64,000 nucleotides of DNA, from assembly GCA_023213315.1 (NCBI GenBank), contig JAKCPI010013907.1, positions 1-64,000 on the forward strand. The letters run 5' to 3'. Made by a program: the position numbers and the translations under genes. The notes under the pieces were generated by a model. It had not been told where the DNA came from, did no database searches, and worked only from the letters and a program-made list of their open reading frames with translations. Of this stretch, positions 33,102-45,649 are shown piece after piece. Position 1 is the first letter of the stretch; each line of letters starts with the position of its first letter. The stretch comes from Euborellia annulipes (lineage: Eukaryota; Arthropoda; Insecta; Dermaptera; Anisolabididae).

Positions 33102-33605
33102 TAAAATCTGGTGTGACTGGTCGCACAGCACACAACTTTCTCTTACCTTCGGTAATCGAAAGTTGTGAACTGTGCTTGTCACACCAGATTTTTTGTGTTG
33201 AGATATATTTAGTTACCGACAGTAGGGTACATTTGAATTCAAGATGTAAAATGTATAAGTTTGGGAAAATATTTATATTTTATTACCATAGCAACCATAG
33301 GAGAAATTCCTATCTTTCCTATGAAGAACAAGAGTAAAGTGGTCTTCAGAAGAGTTCCATGACAAAATGAGAATATACATTTTATTGAGAATCTAAAAAA
33401 TAATTGATTTTTGAATTTAAAAAAAAATCGTTGGAGCAAATTTTGAGAAAATCGAAAAAAACTGAAAAAGTGCATCAGTAAAGTACTAGTACTCTTTGGT
33501 CGATTTTGTTCAAAAGCTTCGTGTCACGTCCCATGGGGGTGCCTAACTTAAATATAAAATTTCAACCTCTTAGCTCTTTTCGTTCTTGAGATTTTTTGTT
33601 CACAG

Positions 33606-33638
<33 letters not shown>

Positions 33639-33790
33639 GACCATGTCGCGAAAACCACTTTTTTGGATTCAGGAGACCTCAAAACGTGAAGATCCATCAA
33701 AATCTCGACATCGAATTTTTGACATGAGTCCAATACTTTCTCTCTCTATATATATATTAACATATATATATATAGAGGTAAGAGAAAGTA
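33102..33790 (+). mobile_element. Family A terminal-hairpin element, full copy
   Basis: Large hairpin at 33102-33194 and short hairpin at 33740-33790, with a pure (CA)n at 33604-33632. A detached TACTTTCTCTTACC end lies just upstream at 33056, possibly a remnant of another copy. Confidence 0.85.
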
Positions 33791-34687
33791 AAAATGATGA
33801 GGGCCTGCTCAGGCTCGGCTAGGCGCATTTAAAAATCTTTTTTTTTTGATGTATCCAATTGTAAAATTCCTACATACTCGAAATTAAAATTATAACCATG
33901 AATCGTAGCTTCTGTCATTACTTTATTTTTAACATTTTTTCTCTGTTCTAATATTTGTTTAAACAGTTATTGGCTAGTCTCACTTTGAGTATTTTGTTCG
34001 TCTAACGTCATGGAGGGGAGTAGTACACAATTAATCAGTTCGTATTGATTGTTAAAACCCATTATCGGTGAATATGCCGCGAAAATTGTTAGCAAATTCC
34101 TTACGATATTCGTAATCCACCGAGTGTGACAATAGATGTGAGGCGATTCGCGGAATTTGAGCATCCTCATCTCATTAATTGTATACCATCTCATATAAAA
34201 AAAAAAAAGTTACTCCTCAGAGTATAAAAAATTATCTCATTCTCAGTTAAGTTATTTTTTCATTATTCAAAGTAAAGTTTAACTAAAAAATAATAAAAGA
34301 TCCTTGAATACTAATTTAATTATATAAGATAATGAGAGAGAATTTCTTGGGAGAAAATTTATTTATTCATTAATTAGCTCGTTTTCAAGCAAAACTTAAT
34401 AAATCATTAAATTGAATTACGAGCTCATTAGTTCAGGCGGAAATTGTCATCAAAATAATAATAATTATAGAGTAATGAATTAAAATATTTTAAATTCTCT
34501 TTGGTAATCTCATTATATTGGTCCAATGAAGATAACTTTGATGATTAGACACCAACATTAATTGAATATGATGGCTGTGGGAATTTGTAAAAATTTAAAA
34601 ATAGAAACTAAACGCAATTTATAGCTGTGATGTTATATTCATAAGAGAGTAGAAAATGAGAAATGCAGCTAAGGTTTTTTTTCTTTA
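33791..34687. other. Gene-free stretch
   Basis: No exon, RNA gene or repeat ends recognised. Confidence 0.5.
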
Positions 34688-34689
34688 AT

Positions 34690-34746
34690 TATTTAATCCC
34701 CACGGCTGACGTTTCGGTTGCGTGTTTGAACCATCTTGAGAGAGTA
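34690..34746 (-). ncRNA. Degenerate hammerhead-like motif
   Basis: The minus strand keeps stem II-type pairing (GGTT...AACC), GAA, ACGT and C, but the core reads CTCAAGA instead of CTGAAGA, a change at an otherwise invariant G. Flanking GCAGCTAAGG and TTCTTTAATTATTTAAT resemble the edge of the 37.2-kb palindrome. Confidence 0.4.
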
Positions 34747-36335
34747 CATCTTCACAAGTTCTATGTCCATAATTGTTGATAATAAAGTTCATGAAGCCTT
34801 GTTGATCATTGTCTTAACCCCCCCCCCCCCCATGTACCTGTATATATATTCTCTTGTTAGTAGTTCTTCCAAACAAGGGCGTACCCAGGATCAAATCTAG
34901 GAAGGGGGGGGTACGCAGATCATGGCCGTCCAGATTGTGACATAGCTTCTTTTTTTATATATAGAAGGGAAAAGCCTTCGAATTAAAGGCATAAAAACCC
35001 TTGAGTCCCATGCTTCCAATGTAGAATCCTCTTCTTCTCAAGGATAATTGTTACAAAACGCAATTTGTTTCAATCTTCTCTAGGACTATTTTGTGTTTGC
35101 ACTCATGTTTATAATGTAGAATTTTATTGCGCGTACACAATTTAATTCAAATGGTCCGTTCTTTGTTTATATTAAGGTACAGTTATTGTCATGTTTTTGC
35201 TAAGGGAGGGGGCGTTAAGAAATTTTATTTGATTTAAAAATTAATTTTAAAGGTTATAATTTTTATTAAAAATTCATTTAATTAAAAAAAAAAAAAAAAA
35301 TTGCATGCCTAAATTATTTGAGATTCAGATTTAGAGGCAATTCCTACTTCCTTAAAAATTTAAAAAGTTCGGGTAAAGGCTAAAAAAAAATTTGTTTCTT
35401 GTAACCTACTATTTATTTAATTCTTTTTCGTGCAAAAAAATTAATACAGAGAGTTTTTCAATATTTTTCATTCTTCAATAATTTCCCATTTTTTAAAATG
35501 TGTTTTAAGACAGTAAGATATGGATGTCTCGAAAAGTTTTCCGTTTCGTCCTGTTAACAAATTTCAAAAAGTCAGACAAAATCTAAATTCAATTCCTAAT
35601 AAACTTTATACGAACCATTATTCTCATCAGAACAATAATTCAAGAACAAAGTATTGGAATGAATTATTGTTAAATTTGTAAGTCTGTTTTTTACTTTTTA
35701 AAATAGTAAATAAATTTGCATATAAGATAGAGTACATTAACAAAGATTTCTTATTTATCATAATATAAAAAAAACAAACTTGTAATTCAACAAGGACAAC
35801 AACCCTTATTGAGCTCCTTATTTCAACAACAACAACACTTGACATAGATTTTTGTTTAAATTAAATAAAATGAAAAGACAGGAGGATAAAACAAATTTTT
35901 CTTATTCGCTCTGAAGAGGTAATTCAAAAACTCCTTAAAAAGATTTTAAGATTAATCTTAAGCTTAAGATATCTCTTTAATATAAAAAAGATAAATAATA
36001 AAAAATCTGCTGTGACGGACCCTGTCAAGATATATTTAGTAGGCCGTCATCAGAATCATCCCAACATCCATATGCAGTTAAGCTTACATCTACTGTAGTA
36101 TAACTTGCTAATTGCAGTCTTCCTTTGTTCCTATGACCTCCCAATTTTCGCAAAATCTACCATCTTCAAACCTTCATATATAACCTCAACAAGCATCTTA
36201 CTGTTTGATATCTCCCAGTTGAGTCTCTCCCCCATACATAATTATTTTTTCTCTTATTCTTTTGTTCAAAAACGTTTTTGCTCAATTGGTGCGCGTTCAG
36301 CCTTAGTGTTGCATACCAGCATAGTACTTGACTTG
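34747..36335. other. Gene-free stretch
   Basis: Includes a C-run at 34819-34830 and a one-sided GGGCGTACCCAGGATC repeat end at 34880. No further features. Confidence 0.5.
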
Positions 36336-36494
36336 AAAATATAACATTTCAATCTTGTAACCTTTTTTAAGATATTTTATTCACAGGAAGACAGAACTTT
36401 TTTTGAACTCAGGGGCTTTTAAACCGTGTATTTCTATCAAAATTTTGACATTGAATTTTTGACATTAAGCCTATACTTTGTCTCTATAATAAGG
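36336..36494 (+). mobile_element. Family A fragment, right end
   Basis: Diverged copy of the last 160 bp (GATATTTTATTCACAGG ... ATTGAATTTTTGACATTAAG) with a reduced terminal hairpin. Confidence 0.7.
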
Positions 36495-36499
36495 AGTAA

Positions 36500-36652
36500 A
36501 AAAAATGCAAGACATATTGCATCCAAAATTATTTCTTTATTGTTGCCGTTCCAGGCTGACGTTTCGGCCTAGACCAGTGGCCGAAACTTCATCATGGAAC
36601 GGCAACAATAAAATAAATAATTTTACCTGCATATGTCTTGAATTTTTTTTGA
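36500..36652. repeat. Palindrome with degenerate ribozyme-like core
   Basis: The arms carry CAAGACATATTGCA / TGCATATGTCTTG and TTGTTGCCGTTCCA with its complement. On the minus strand ATGATGA and GAAACGTC are present with TTCCA/TGGAA as stem I, but the first core C is replaced. Confidence 0.75.
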
Positions 36653-36831
36653 CTACTTAATAATACTTCCAGCCACAGAGACATTGTCTCTATATACCTA
36701 GTATTAACTTATGGATAATAAATACTAATTAAAATTTGATAAAATGGTGGATGCAGCCCAAATTAATATAATTAAATATACTTTTTGTCCAAGAAAGAAA
36801 ACACAAGTTGCTTTTATTTAATTACAAATTA

Positions 36832-36990
36832 AAAATTTGGCATGACTCACTTCAGAGTATACAACTTTCTCTTTTGGGGCAGATTATTTTAGAGTAACCA
36901 CTTTTTTAGAATGTGTATTTCCATCCAAAATAAAAATATATCTATAATTATTGACACGATCACACATATTCTCTTTCTATTATACTGTAT
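36832..36990 (+). repeat. Degraded family A remnant
   Basis: AAAAATTTGGCATGACTCAC...ACAACTTTCTCTT resembles half of the large hairpin, followed by a broken internal block (CCACTTTTTTAGAATGTGTA). Confidence 0.5.
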
Positions 36991-37213
36991 CTAGGCCTAA
37001 TATAGAAAGGAAAAATTTGTACGATCTATGTAGGAGAAAAAAAAAGGCGAAAAAAAATTCATTTATAAATTTCACAAACTACAACTGGATATTTCTTGCT
37101 GAAAAGAAAAATATATAATTTATTTGAAGTTTTTTTTTTTTTTTGTAGCTGTAATGTTTGTAGGTAGAATTAGAAATCAAAGAGAGTGCAGCTAAGCATA
37201 ATTTCATTTATTC

Positions 37214-37268
37214 CCCCTCAGAGCTGACGTTTCGGCTCTGTTTAGGACCATCTTCAGGTCACTAGGGG
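37214..37268 (-). ncRNA. Hammerhead-like motif (site 6)
   Basis: Minus strand CTGAAGA, extra T, GG...CC stem II, GAA, ACGT, C. The outer pairing CCCCT/AGGGG is possible, but the pairs next to the core are not convincing. The hAT-like element has inserted almost at its edge. Confidence 0.45.
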
Positions 37269-37269
37269 T

Positions 37270-37526
37270 CAGTGGCGAATCCAGAGGTGTTTCTCGGGGG
37301 GGGGTAATCTGGAGTGACTGGTCGCACAGCACACATTTTTTTCTTAATCTCGGTAATTTAAAGGCGCATTCTGTACTTGTTTGCCAGAATATAAATATAA
37401 ATCAAATTTTTAAGTACTAATTTTTAAAATTTTACATTAAAAATACATTTTTTTCGAAAAAAGTATTTTTTTTCAAATTTCAGGGGGGTAATTACCCCCT
37501 TTGCCTCCCCCTTGTATCCGCCCTTG
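37270..37526 (+). mobile_element. hAT-like MITE with exact 8-bp TSD
   Basis: Ends CAGTGGCGAATCCAGAGGTG and TGTATCCGCCCTTG are imperfect inverted repeats. CTAGGGGT is duplicated exactly at 37262-37269 and 37527-37534. Related in inverse orientation to 38500-38769. The interior has lost half of a family A-like hairpin (TCTGGAGTGACTGGTCGCAC). Confidence 0.85.
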
Positions 37527-37639
37527 CTAGGGGTGTCATTATCGATATTAACTTCCACATTTCGCCTTCACATCAATTGTTTACAAATAAATGAAATTAT
37601 GCTTAGTTACACTCTCTTTGATTTCTAATTCTATCTACA

Positions 37640-38491
37640 CAAAATAAATAAATAACACGACATGTGTTCAAAAACTCACCTCCAAATAATAAATTAAACT
37701 TGGGGTTCTAATCAGCGTCCATTTTTTAAACAATTTTAAAATTTTTGAAATTCGAATATTTATAATTCGATATCTCTTCAGATATTTTATTTTTTTTTAT
37801 AAAAAAAATATTTGACTAATCAACTGATCATATTTTTCTTTTTAATTCTCTCGTTATTCTATTACTTAGCTCTCATACCCAGAACATGTCAAAATCAAAT
37901 TCACGATGAGAGAGAATTAATTGGTATCTCAATTAAAATCCCTCCCTCTCTCTTTTAATTTTCTCTCTTCTGTCGATTGATATTCTATATCTAAATACTC
38001 GACGGGTGTGGGCGAGTGAGTGAACGAGAGAGGAGTTCAAAGGCGTTCAATTAGGGAGTCTATCTAATGCTTAAGCAATGGCGAGGGCTGATCAAATGGC
38101 CATTGAGGCCACCACCGGCCACAGATGCACTCATGTTAAAATATAATTAAATTATTTCGATGATGCGAAATCGATATATACGTATTTGAAAACGAAACGA
38201 GTAGTGGAACGTTCCATTCTCTTATAACTGGTATATTAATATACGAACGGAAAAGAATAGAAATAGAAGATCAACATCTAACGTTATAAAGGACTAAAAT
38301 ATTTACTAATGGATTTTTAGATATTTATAGAACTGTTTTCTTGCAATCCGCCATTTATCTAATTATTTTAACACATTCAACAATTAACTATATATTGACT
38401 TTGAATTTTTTATTGATGACCACAGATGACAGAGATGGTCACCCAAGACTAAACACCCATTTACTAGTACCATATATTAATATAATATAGG
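37640..38491. other. Gene-free stretch
   Basis: AT-rich; contains a GC-richer patch at 38090-38125. No gene signal. Confidence 0.5.
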
Positions 38492-38499
38492 GTGTCCAG

Positions 38500-38769
38500 C
38501 AAGGGTGGATATAGGGAGTAAAGAGGGTATTACTCCCCCCCCCTACCGAGATTAAAAAAAAAATTAAAAAAATACTTTTTTCGAAAAAAAAAAAAAAATT
38601 ATTTTGAATGTAAAATTTTAAAAATTAATACTTAAATATTTGATTTGTATTTATATTCTGGCAAACAACTACAGACTACGCCTTTAAATTAAGAAAAAAT
38701 TGTGTGTTGTGCGACCAGTCACACCAGATTACCTCCCCCCCCTGAGAAACACCTCTGGATCCGCTCTTG
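38500..38769 (-). mobile_element. hAT-like MITE with exact 8-bp TSD
   Basis: Starts CAAGGGTGGATATAGGG and ends TCTGGATCCGCTCTTG. GTGTCCAG is duplicated exactly at 38492-38499 and 38770-38777. Reverse-oriented sibling of 37270-37526, including the embedded TTGTGCGACCAGTCACACCA sequence. Confidence 0.85.
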
Positions 38770-38777
38770 GTGTCCAG

Positions 38778-38999
38778 AAACGGATTCTCTCATTTTAAAA
38801 TTAAATAACTCGAATTAAGATCAAAAATTAAATAAAAAGGAATATTTATTTTAAAATCTTATTATTTATAAAGGGCCTATATAGGTTTTGAGATGACAGC
38901 ACATAATTATGAAATATTAATATATGACTTCCCTCAATTCCTTTGATACGTTAAAATCTTAAAATGTCCGAAGATTGATTACTCTGTGTTAGGGATTCA

Positions 39000-39033
<34 letters not shown>

Positions 39034-39707
39034 TTTGTAACTAATTTCGAAACCTCTGTATCAGATTTTTACAGTTTCTAAAATAAATACATATTTTATC
39101 TACCTAAGATTTTCCAGGTATTGAATTTTAAAATCAGGAAACCCTTTTATGGGAAGGCCTACCCTTTTACTTTCTTAGGACATCTAAAAAGACAAAAAAA
39201 TAGTTATGTTACATATAATTTATATAATATAATATACTTTAAAAGAGAGAGACAGAATTTCTGTCATCAGCATATTTTCAACAAAAAAAAAAAAAAAAAA
39301 AAAAAAAACTGGGTTAAATATAGTCAACTTAATAATAATTAATTTTCTAGTGTTGGTGAGTGAATCTTTTTTTAAGTCAGGATAATTTAATTATGCATAT
39401 CATATTATCTAAAAAAATTCTAATTTTTTAATGCGAGAGAGAAAAGATTTAAAAAAAAATGAGTTTCCTCTCGCTCTCTTTTTTATTTTTTCCTCTATCA
39501 ACAACATACATATATATATAGTTTTTTTTTATTTGAATGTACCTTCAGGTGTGAAAAACTAATATTTGTTAGAGCAAATAAATTAAGCATTTTTGAAATA
39601 TGACAGCACGCTCCATAAACATTTGATGGAAGGTGGCCCGAACCACCCATATATTATTGTAAGCATCGAGCTTGGTGTTTATATTATACATATACTGTAG
39701 ATTAGAG
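38778..39707. other. Gene-free AT-rich stretch
   Basis: Long poly-T (39001-39030) and poly-A (39283-39308) runs. The open frame at 39121-39342 runs through the A-tract and is not credible as a gene. Confidence 0.5.
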
Positions 39708-40143
39708 AAAGGGCGCTCGAAAAGTCGATTTTCGATTTTGGAATTGACTTGATATTTTTCGATTCTCGGAATCGAATCAATATTTTTATAAAAGAATTTT
39801 CTATCGAGAAATTGCACTTGATGAACATTAAAATAAAATATGAAAGTTGAGTATCAAGATAAAACATTAAAATTGAGGAATTAAGACTGCCACATATCTT
39901 CACTAACCGATCTTAGAAATCGTCTTGATTGGTGTGTTATGTTAGGTTTTAAAAGAAATAGGCCTATGAAAGTCAATCAATGGAAACGTTACAAACTATA
40001 TTACCATCGGATACTAAATATTGTAAGAAGAAAGTCGAAGTCGTCCAGTGAGAATCGATTCTTGAAAGAGTTTCAACTCTATTCTAAAAAGTCGATTATT
40101 TTCAGGAAAAGATCGATTCTTGATGAGTCGACTTTTCCATCCC
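39708..40143 (+). mobile_element. hAT-like element, second family member
   Basis: Same orientation and block order as 45650-46250 (GCGCTCGAAAAGTCGATTTT, CGTTACAAACTATATTACCA, CGACTTTTCCATCCCT). The left terminus is eroded. CTGTAGAT and TTATAGAT next to the ends could be a degraded 8-bp duplication. Confidence 0.75.
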
Positions 40144-40257
40144 TCTTATAGATGGTTCATTCTTGAATTGAATTCTGAGAACCACCTCTTCTTCAATAAC
40201 ACATTCGTAAATAATAATTATGATCTATTTTAAAAGCGTTATACTTATTCTCTAACC

Positions 40258-40363
40258 CAGCGGTTCCCAACCCGTGGGCCGCCAACTTATTGGAACTGGG
40301 CCTCGGACGTCTATTTTTTACGGAAAAGCTGGGCCGCACATCAAAAAAGTTTGGGAACCGCTG
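40258..40363. mobile_element. 106-bp hAT MITE with 8-bp TSD
   Basis: Ends CAGCGGTTCCCAA and TTGGGAACCGCTG are exact 13-bp inverted repeats of the widespread hAT type. Flanks CTCTAACC (40250-40257) and TTCTAACC (40364-40371) match at 7 of 8 bases. Confidence 0.9.
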
Positions 40364-40371
40364 TTCTAACC

Positions 40372-41560
40372 TATTTTTTAAACCACAACCTCTCTCGTTT
40401 AAGCATAAAAGGCATATGCAATCATCATTGTTGTTTTATTTAATTTACTTACAACTCATATTAGCAACGTCAGTTCAGTTTTGGTTTAGGAAGATGAATG
40501 AACTTAGAAATTGAATCATAAAAAACAGGAAGAATCATATATATGAGAATATCTTTTTTCAAGTTTACAATTTAAATCAACCCATTCCATGACTTGTCCC
40601 TTGAATATGTTTTCAAAACGTACGCTTAAACACGTATATCAACTAACTTATGATGAGTATCCAAAGTGTCCTACTTTTCCTTAGTATGTCCTTAGTACAT
40701 CCTAGGTAAAGCTCTTGCTTCATTTTCTAATGTTCACAGGTTCATTTCCCACCATGAAGGGATTGAATTAGTTATGCTTATGAGTTTAAATAATTATAAA
40801 CAGAATCTAAATTCTCTAAAATCAGATTGGAAATAAAATACATTATCTATTTAAGAAAAAAAATTTTTATTTTTAGTTGGAAGATGTATAGAAAAGTAAA
40901 ACAGTAGAGTATAAATTTTTTGTTCTCATTTTAAACAATAGACTAGAGTTGTATAGCCTGAGTGGGTGGGTTTGCAAAGAAAAATATTTGCCATTATTCA
41001 CTCGATAGAAGAAGAAAAAAAGAAGGGTGTAGAAGAGCTGGATGAAAGGGAGTTTGCCAAATTAATGGTGGCTTTTAAGTTTGACGATCTGGGCGGGGCG
41101 TAACTCTTTTTTTTTTTACTTAAGTTATGTTCTATGTCTTGTCTCGAGCGACTGAGTAACTTCATCATATCCTTCCTTCCTTCTTAGGGTGTCTTATGTC
41201 ATTTTCAAGAGGTCCTTTCTACTCACTAAATAACATTATCATTGGCCAGATAATGAAATTTTGACGAACAATCTCATTTTTTTTTATTACAAGGTATTTA
41301 GACCTCTACTGTACTATCAGATAGGAAAGATATTGCACACTTGGTTATTTTATTTTATTATTTAATCAATTTTAAGAACTGAACTGAATAGCCAAGCCGA
41401 ATTCTTTCTCAAATCATACCATAACCCCAAAACAGATTCACTTTTAAAGAATAATACTCTCATTCTATTATTGTAGTAATAGATTTATTTTAATTTATTA
41501 ATATTAATGGATTTCCTCTCTCTGATATGAAACTCATTGCACTGTCTTTTTATTGGGTCA
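40372..41560. other. Gene-free stretch
   Basis: A weak tRNA-like phrase (AAGCTCTTGCTTCATTTTCT ... AGGTTCATTTCCC) occurs at 40710-40752. Nothing else could be supported. Confidence 0.45.
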
Positions 41561-41567
41561 TAAGGCT

Positions 41568-41650
41568 CATGGCTAATAGGATAAGATGCGGATTCCGAAT
41601 CTAGAGTTGCTTTACAACTAGGGTTCAAATCCCACTTGCCGTGGAAATGT
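41568..41650 (+). repeat. tRNA-like sequence with good box B
   Basis: Box A-like TGGCTAATAGGATAAGATGC and consensus box B GGTTCAAATCC lie at pol III spacing. No clean acceptor stem or poly-T stop is evident, so a tRNA-derived repeat head is more likely than a functional tRNA. Confidence 0.5.
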
Positions 41651-41770
41651 TCAAACATTGCCAATGTCTCCTCCTTCTCTCTGTAACTACGTCCAAAAAT
41701 TTTTATTTTATTATGAGATAATTTTATTTATCTTATCATATATTCCTATTCTGAGAGACAAACATACAAT

Positions 41771-42310
41771 AGCTATTATTATTTGAAATTCCTATCGGGA
41801 TCCCAGTTTATTTACTTTTAGAGGTGCTTTCATGCACCAAGACACACACCTCAAACCCAACCGGCCTCTGGCCGTAGCCGTCTTCCGGCACCTCATGAAG
41901 TTACATTTCCTATCTTTAACTCCTCATTCTTCCTTCATTTCTAGCTAACGAGCTAATCCTTATTTCTGGTTCCATCCGGTTCCTTTTATCCAAACACTTC
42001 TATGCTAGGGAGGATGTCCTGGTTTGAGGAGGACATCTCTTAGCAACGGCTTGAGACTTACTCCTTTCGAAGAATGCAGAACTGAGAGGGAACCTTTTTT
42101 GCGTCTCTTCCACAGAACGGGATGTAACAGCTGCACTCCACTCCTCGTAGAGTTGCCAGGGGGCTATTGTGGTGAGATCCACTATTCCAATCCAGTGCCT
42201 GCTTGAGGATTTGCCTACGTTAAATAAATATTTGTATTTAATGAAAAATTCCCGCATGCCCAGATCTTCTTTGTAGAAGCCGACACTCTAACCCGATACG
42301 CCTGGAAGCC
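41771..42310 (-). repeat. Long SINE-like repeat
   Basis: On the minus strand it runs from GGAGGCTTCCAGGCGTATCG (possible tRNA-like head at 42265-42310) to the GGTGCCGGAAGACGGC and GGTTGGGTTTGAGGTGTGTG region shared with 12731-12842, ending CGATAGGAATTTCAAATAAT. The 85-residue minus-strand frame at 42000-42257 lies wholly inside it and matches no family I know. Confidence 0.5.
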
Positions 42311-43709
42311 TCCACAATAGCTATTAATTAATAGGAAGAAGTCTTTGGAAACGCATGGTGTCAATTCGTACCTTTTAAAATTATGTTTATGATCTTTGAA
42401 ATTTTAATTTAGGAATTTAGTAGTCAGCAATATCTAAAAAGTTGCCGACCGTTGGTCAAGCTCGACTCTTACTGCCATTTATAATTTTGATCACTTTTAA
42501 AGGCATGGAAATCCTAGTCCAGTTTTTTGAAGTGACAGACTCTGTCTTGTTCAATAATTTTGTTGGCCACATCAGCTTTTTTTCATGTATGCAAAAAAAA
42601 AAAAACTAGGGAAAGAAAACAAACAATTTAAATTAGATTAGAAAAGATTTTAAGTTTATCTTCATTTTTTTCTTCTATCTTTCTTTTTCTCTTTTCGCCG
42701 CCCGACATGACGACGACGACGATACTAATTTAAAGAAAACATTTTTGAAATTAGATTTCTCAATTTCTTAGTAAAAATATAAAATATATTATTATAATGG
42801 GAATTTATTTTTCACCAACCGAAGAAAGATCAGAGAGGAAGAAGAAAGAACGTTTTATGATGATGACAAATATTTTCTTATCTTAGAGAGTAGGGGGGAG
42901 CCCGCATCTACCCTTTTTTTATTGTAAGGGAGCAATTAGTTATAAAGAATAGATCAATATCTTGGCTTAAAAAAAAATTCGACGCTACCCCTTGGGTCTG
43001 TCGTCGTCTAACTGCAAACGACATCCGACCTAAAATAACAGCGCCCCTCCCCCTCCCACCCTCTTCTCCCTCTCCAGAACCTCGCGAATCTATAAAAACA
43101 ACAAATGGCTATTGGACCCTGGAGAAATCTACCCTTTTGACCCTTTACCTGGTTCTGAAAGAGTTGAGGGTATGGGAGTTCAATTCCTATACGTCGACAA
43201 ACAAGCGCCATTTCTCAAAGGCCTAATATAACACCTCTTACCCTCTCACTCTACCGGGGATTTTATTATAAAACCTCTAAAGAATAATTATTTGTTAATA
43301 GAGAGTGAGAGGTGATCTTTTGTGTAAAAAAACAGTATTATCATATCATATCATTATTATCGGAACATGAGAATAAATCAATATTGCATTATACTGGCCT
43401 ACTAGCTATACGCTTATTCTCCCCTTTTTGGAAGTAATTTATCCAAATAAATAAACGTAAAATTTTAAAAAAATAAACGAAAATTTCTTTTGGAATTCAG
43501 TGAGTGCATCCAAGAACTTGTAATGATTTTGAATTGTCATTCAAGAAATGATATTGCCTCGCAAAAAAAATTTCCACATAGTTTACAAAGCTACTAAAAG
43601 AGAGCAGAAATATATTATCATGATATTGTATGCATCTGAATTCTTTGTCAAATTCTTGAATTTTATTTCCTATATGGTACATCAACATTCTCACTTGGAC
43701 AAATAGAAA
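42311..43709. other. Gene-free stretch
   Basis: A short GAC-rich run (42708-42722) and a C-rich patch (43042-43078) are present. The frame at 43008-43211 has no recognisable motif. Confidence 0.5.
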
Positions 43710-43958
43710 TGAAGATCTGAAGTAAATTATGATCTATGTGCATTTTTCAAAGTTTTGAGATAATGTTTTTTTTTTTTTTTAATGTGCAGGACACATACAC
43801 CTCCCTCATTTTGATGGCAATGATTGGATCTACTACACACAGATTTGGGACTTTGATCAGAATATAATTCAAGTGGCTTGGCCCATAGACCATAATTCCG
43901 GTTATAACTCAAAAATTGAAAAAATGTCACTTAGATCAAAATTTAATTCAGGTCTTCA
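43710..43958. mobile_element. TIR MITE, deleted sibling of 48228-48900
   Basis: Ends ATGAAGATCTGAAGTAAATT and AATTTAATTCAGGTCTTCAA are inverted repeats. The interior (CCCTCATTTTGATGGCAATG, CAAGTGGCTTGGCCCATAGA) matches the right third of the longer copy. Confidence 0.8.
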
Positions 43959-45121
43959 AATAACAAAGCATTAAAATAATATTTTACTTGACTTTATTTT
44001 TTAAATATTGCATGTTGAATACATGTGAATGAGTGATTTGACAATCGGGAAGTAGCTCACATCTTTTGAAATCGAAATATTTTTCGAGTGGGCAAAATAT
44101 AGGCTTATTGAATAGGATAATCAATTTTTTTTATCTCTTTCTGCTGATGGCTGCGATTTAAGGAATTCCATTGTTCAATTCGTTTCTATTCATATTTAGA
44201 AACTACTGAGTTACCTTTCATCCCTGCTATGGAGGTTGTTACTGAATTATAATTCGAAAACATTTCATCACTTTGTTCCTCTCTTGTTGAGTTCCCTCAA
44301 AACTACATCATTAATGAATCTCTAAAGAGGGCCAAAAAGGAAGGATGGAGAAGTCTCTCTCCCCCCAGCTCTCTTCGAGTTGGCAAAATATATACTATTA
44401 AAAATTTTCAAAGGATATTCACAAACAAGTGTAGGAAGTCTGTAACACAAACTGTTTATGGGGACATATTTGATCAAAATAATTTTTTTTTTATTTCAAA
44501 ATTTGATTGCCTCCTCTACAATATTTCTTCACTTCTCTCTTATTTTTAGGCCATTATCTCATTAATTATTTTATTTAAAGTTGAATGCAAAGTTTTAGAT
44601 AAAACTTTGAGTTGGCGCGATAATAAAAAAATGGCGACCATAAAGTGAAAATTTGAGTTGTTTGACTAAAAGAATGTTAGATTCAAGATCATAATTATGT
44701 TTATTTAATTTAATGGACATTTATCTATTCATAATTAAGATGTGTTCTCTCCCAATGATTTCCTTCTTCCAAAAGAGGGTGAGAGGGAATAAAAGAGAAA
44801 TATTCATTAAAGATTAAACGTCATCCCTAAAAGTGTCATAAACTTGCAATTAATTTTTTAAGGGAAAATATCCCCTGACCCTCTCCTTTGGGAGAGAGCG
44901 AGAGGGTGAGAGAGAACAGAGCAGCAACTTATAAAGCACCAAGGGACATAAACTCTTTATCATCATCTATTCAATTCCGGGGCTAAGCTTAAATTTTTTA
45001 TTTTAATTCTAACTGAATTTATGTTTACATATTTAACTACAAAAAATTTACTACTTGACTTAACATAGTACATAGTTAAATAAAAAGGATTAAATTGTTT
45101 TTTTTATATTTTATTTTCGTT
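43959..45121. other. Gene-free stretch
   Basis: AT-rich; GA-rich patch near 44880-44920. Nothing recognised. Confidence 0.5.
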
Positions 45122-45266
45122 ATAGCTCTTTTTGGCATCTAAGGCCATTTAGACCCCGATTCAATTAATGGGAGGCCAATTCGATTGATATGAACTTTTG
45201 TGATTTGTGCCCATAAACGAAATCCTGACCTCTAGTACTCTACTGCCTTGTTACACCCAGGGACGA
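45122..45266 (-). repeat. SINE, second subfamily
   Basis: Tail TTTTTGGCATCTAAGGCCAT, body AATTCGATTGATATGAAC and a tRNA-like head GGGTGTAACAAGGCAGTAGA on the minus strand. Body matches 3056 and 58026. Confidence 0.6.
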
Positions 45267-45649
45267 TTACTTTATTATATAGACCTAACTAATAGTTAAT
45301 CAATCAATTAAATTGTTAACATGCTTATTATTATGAAAGGAAATATTTTGCATTTTTAGGCCTGATGGCTGAAAGTGAAATTTAAAAAATGATATTTTTG
45401 TACTTGGAGCCTAAGTAGAGAATGTAACTTTTTCTAATATATATAGTTCATTAGTAAGGGAAAAATATAATCTTGAAAAATTTAACCCCACTCCATCTTT
45501 AAATTTCAAGACAAAAGGAACTCAAAAATACAACAAAAAAATCGATCTACATAGGTGTGTAACTTTTTAATCAAATTTAGTTTAATTTGATGAAACAAAT
45601 TTATAGTCTTCGGAGATTGATTTCGGTTCATATTAAATTTCCTTCAGCC

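Larger units (their letters stand above)
37160..37639. repeat. Palindrome interrupted by a hAT-like insertion
   Basis: Left arm GTAGGTAGAATTAGAAATCA to about 37215; right arm from about 37580 to TTCTATCTAC. The hammerhead-like motif is in the left arm and a 257-bp hAT-like element has inserted near the centre. Confidence 0.8.

Noticed and set aside
42000..42257. 85-residue minus-strand open frame with protein-like composition
   Set aside because: Inside a repeat whose 3' part recurs at 12731; no recognised family. Kept as repeat, not gene.
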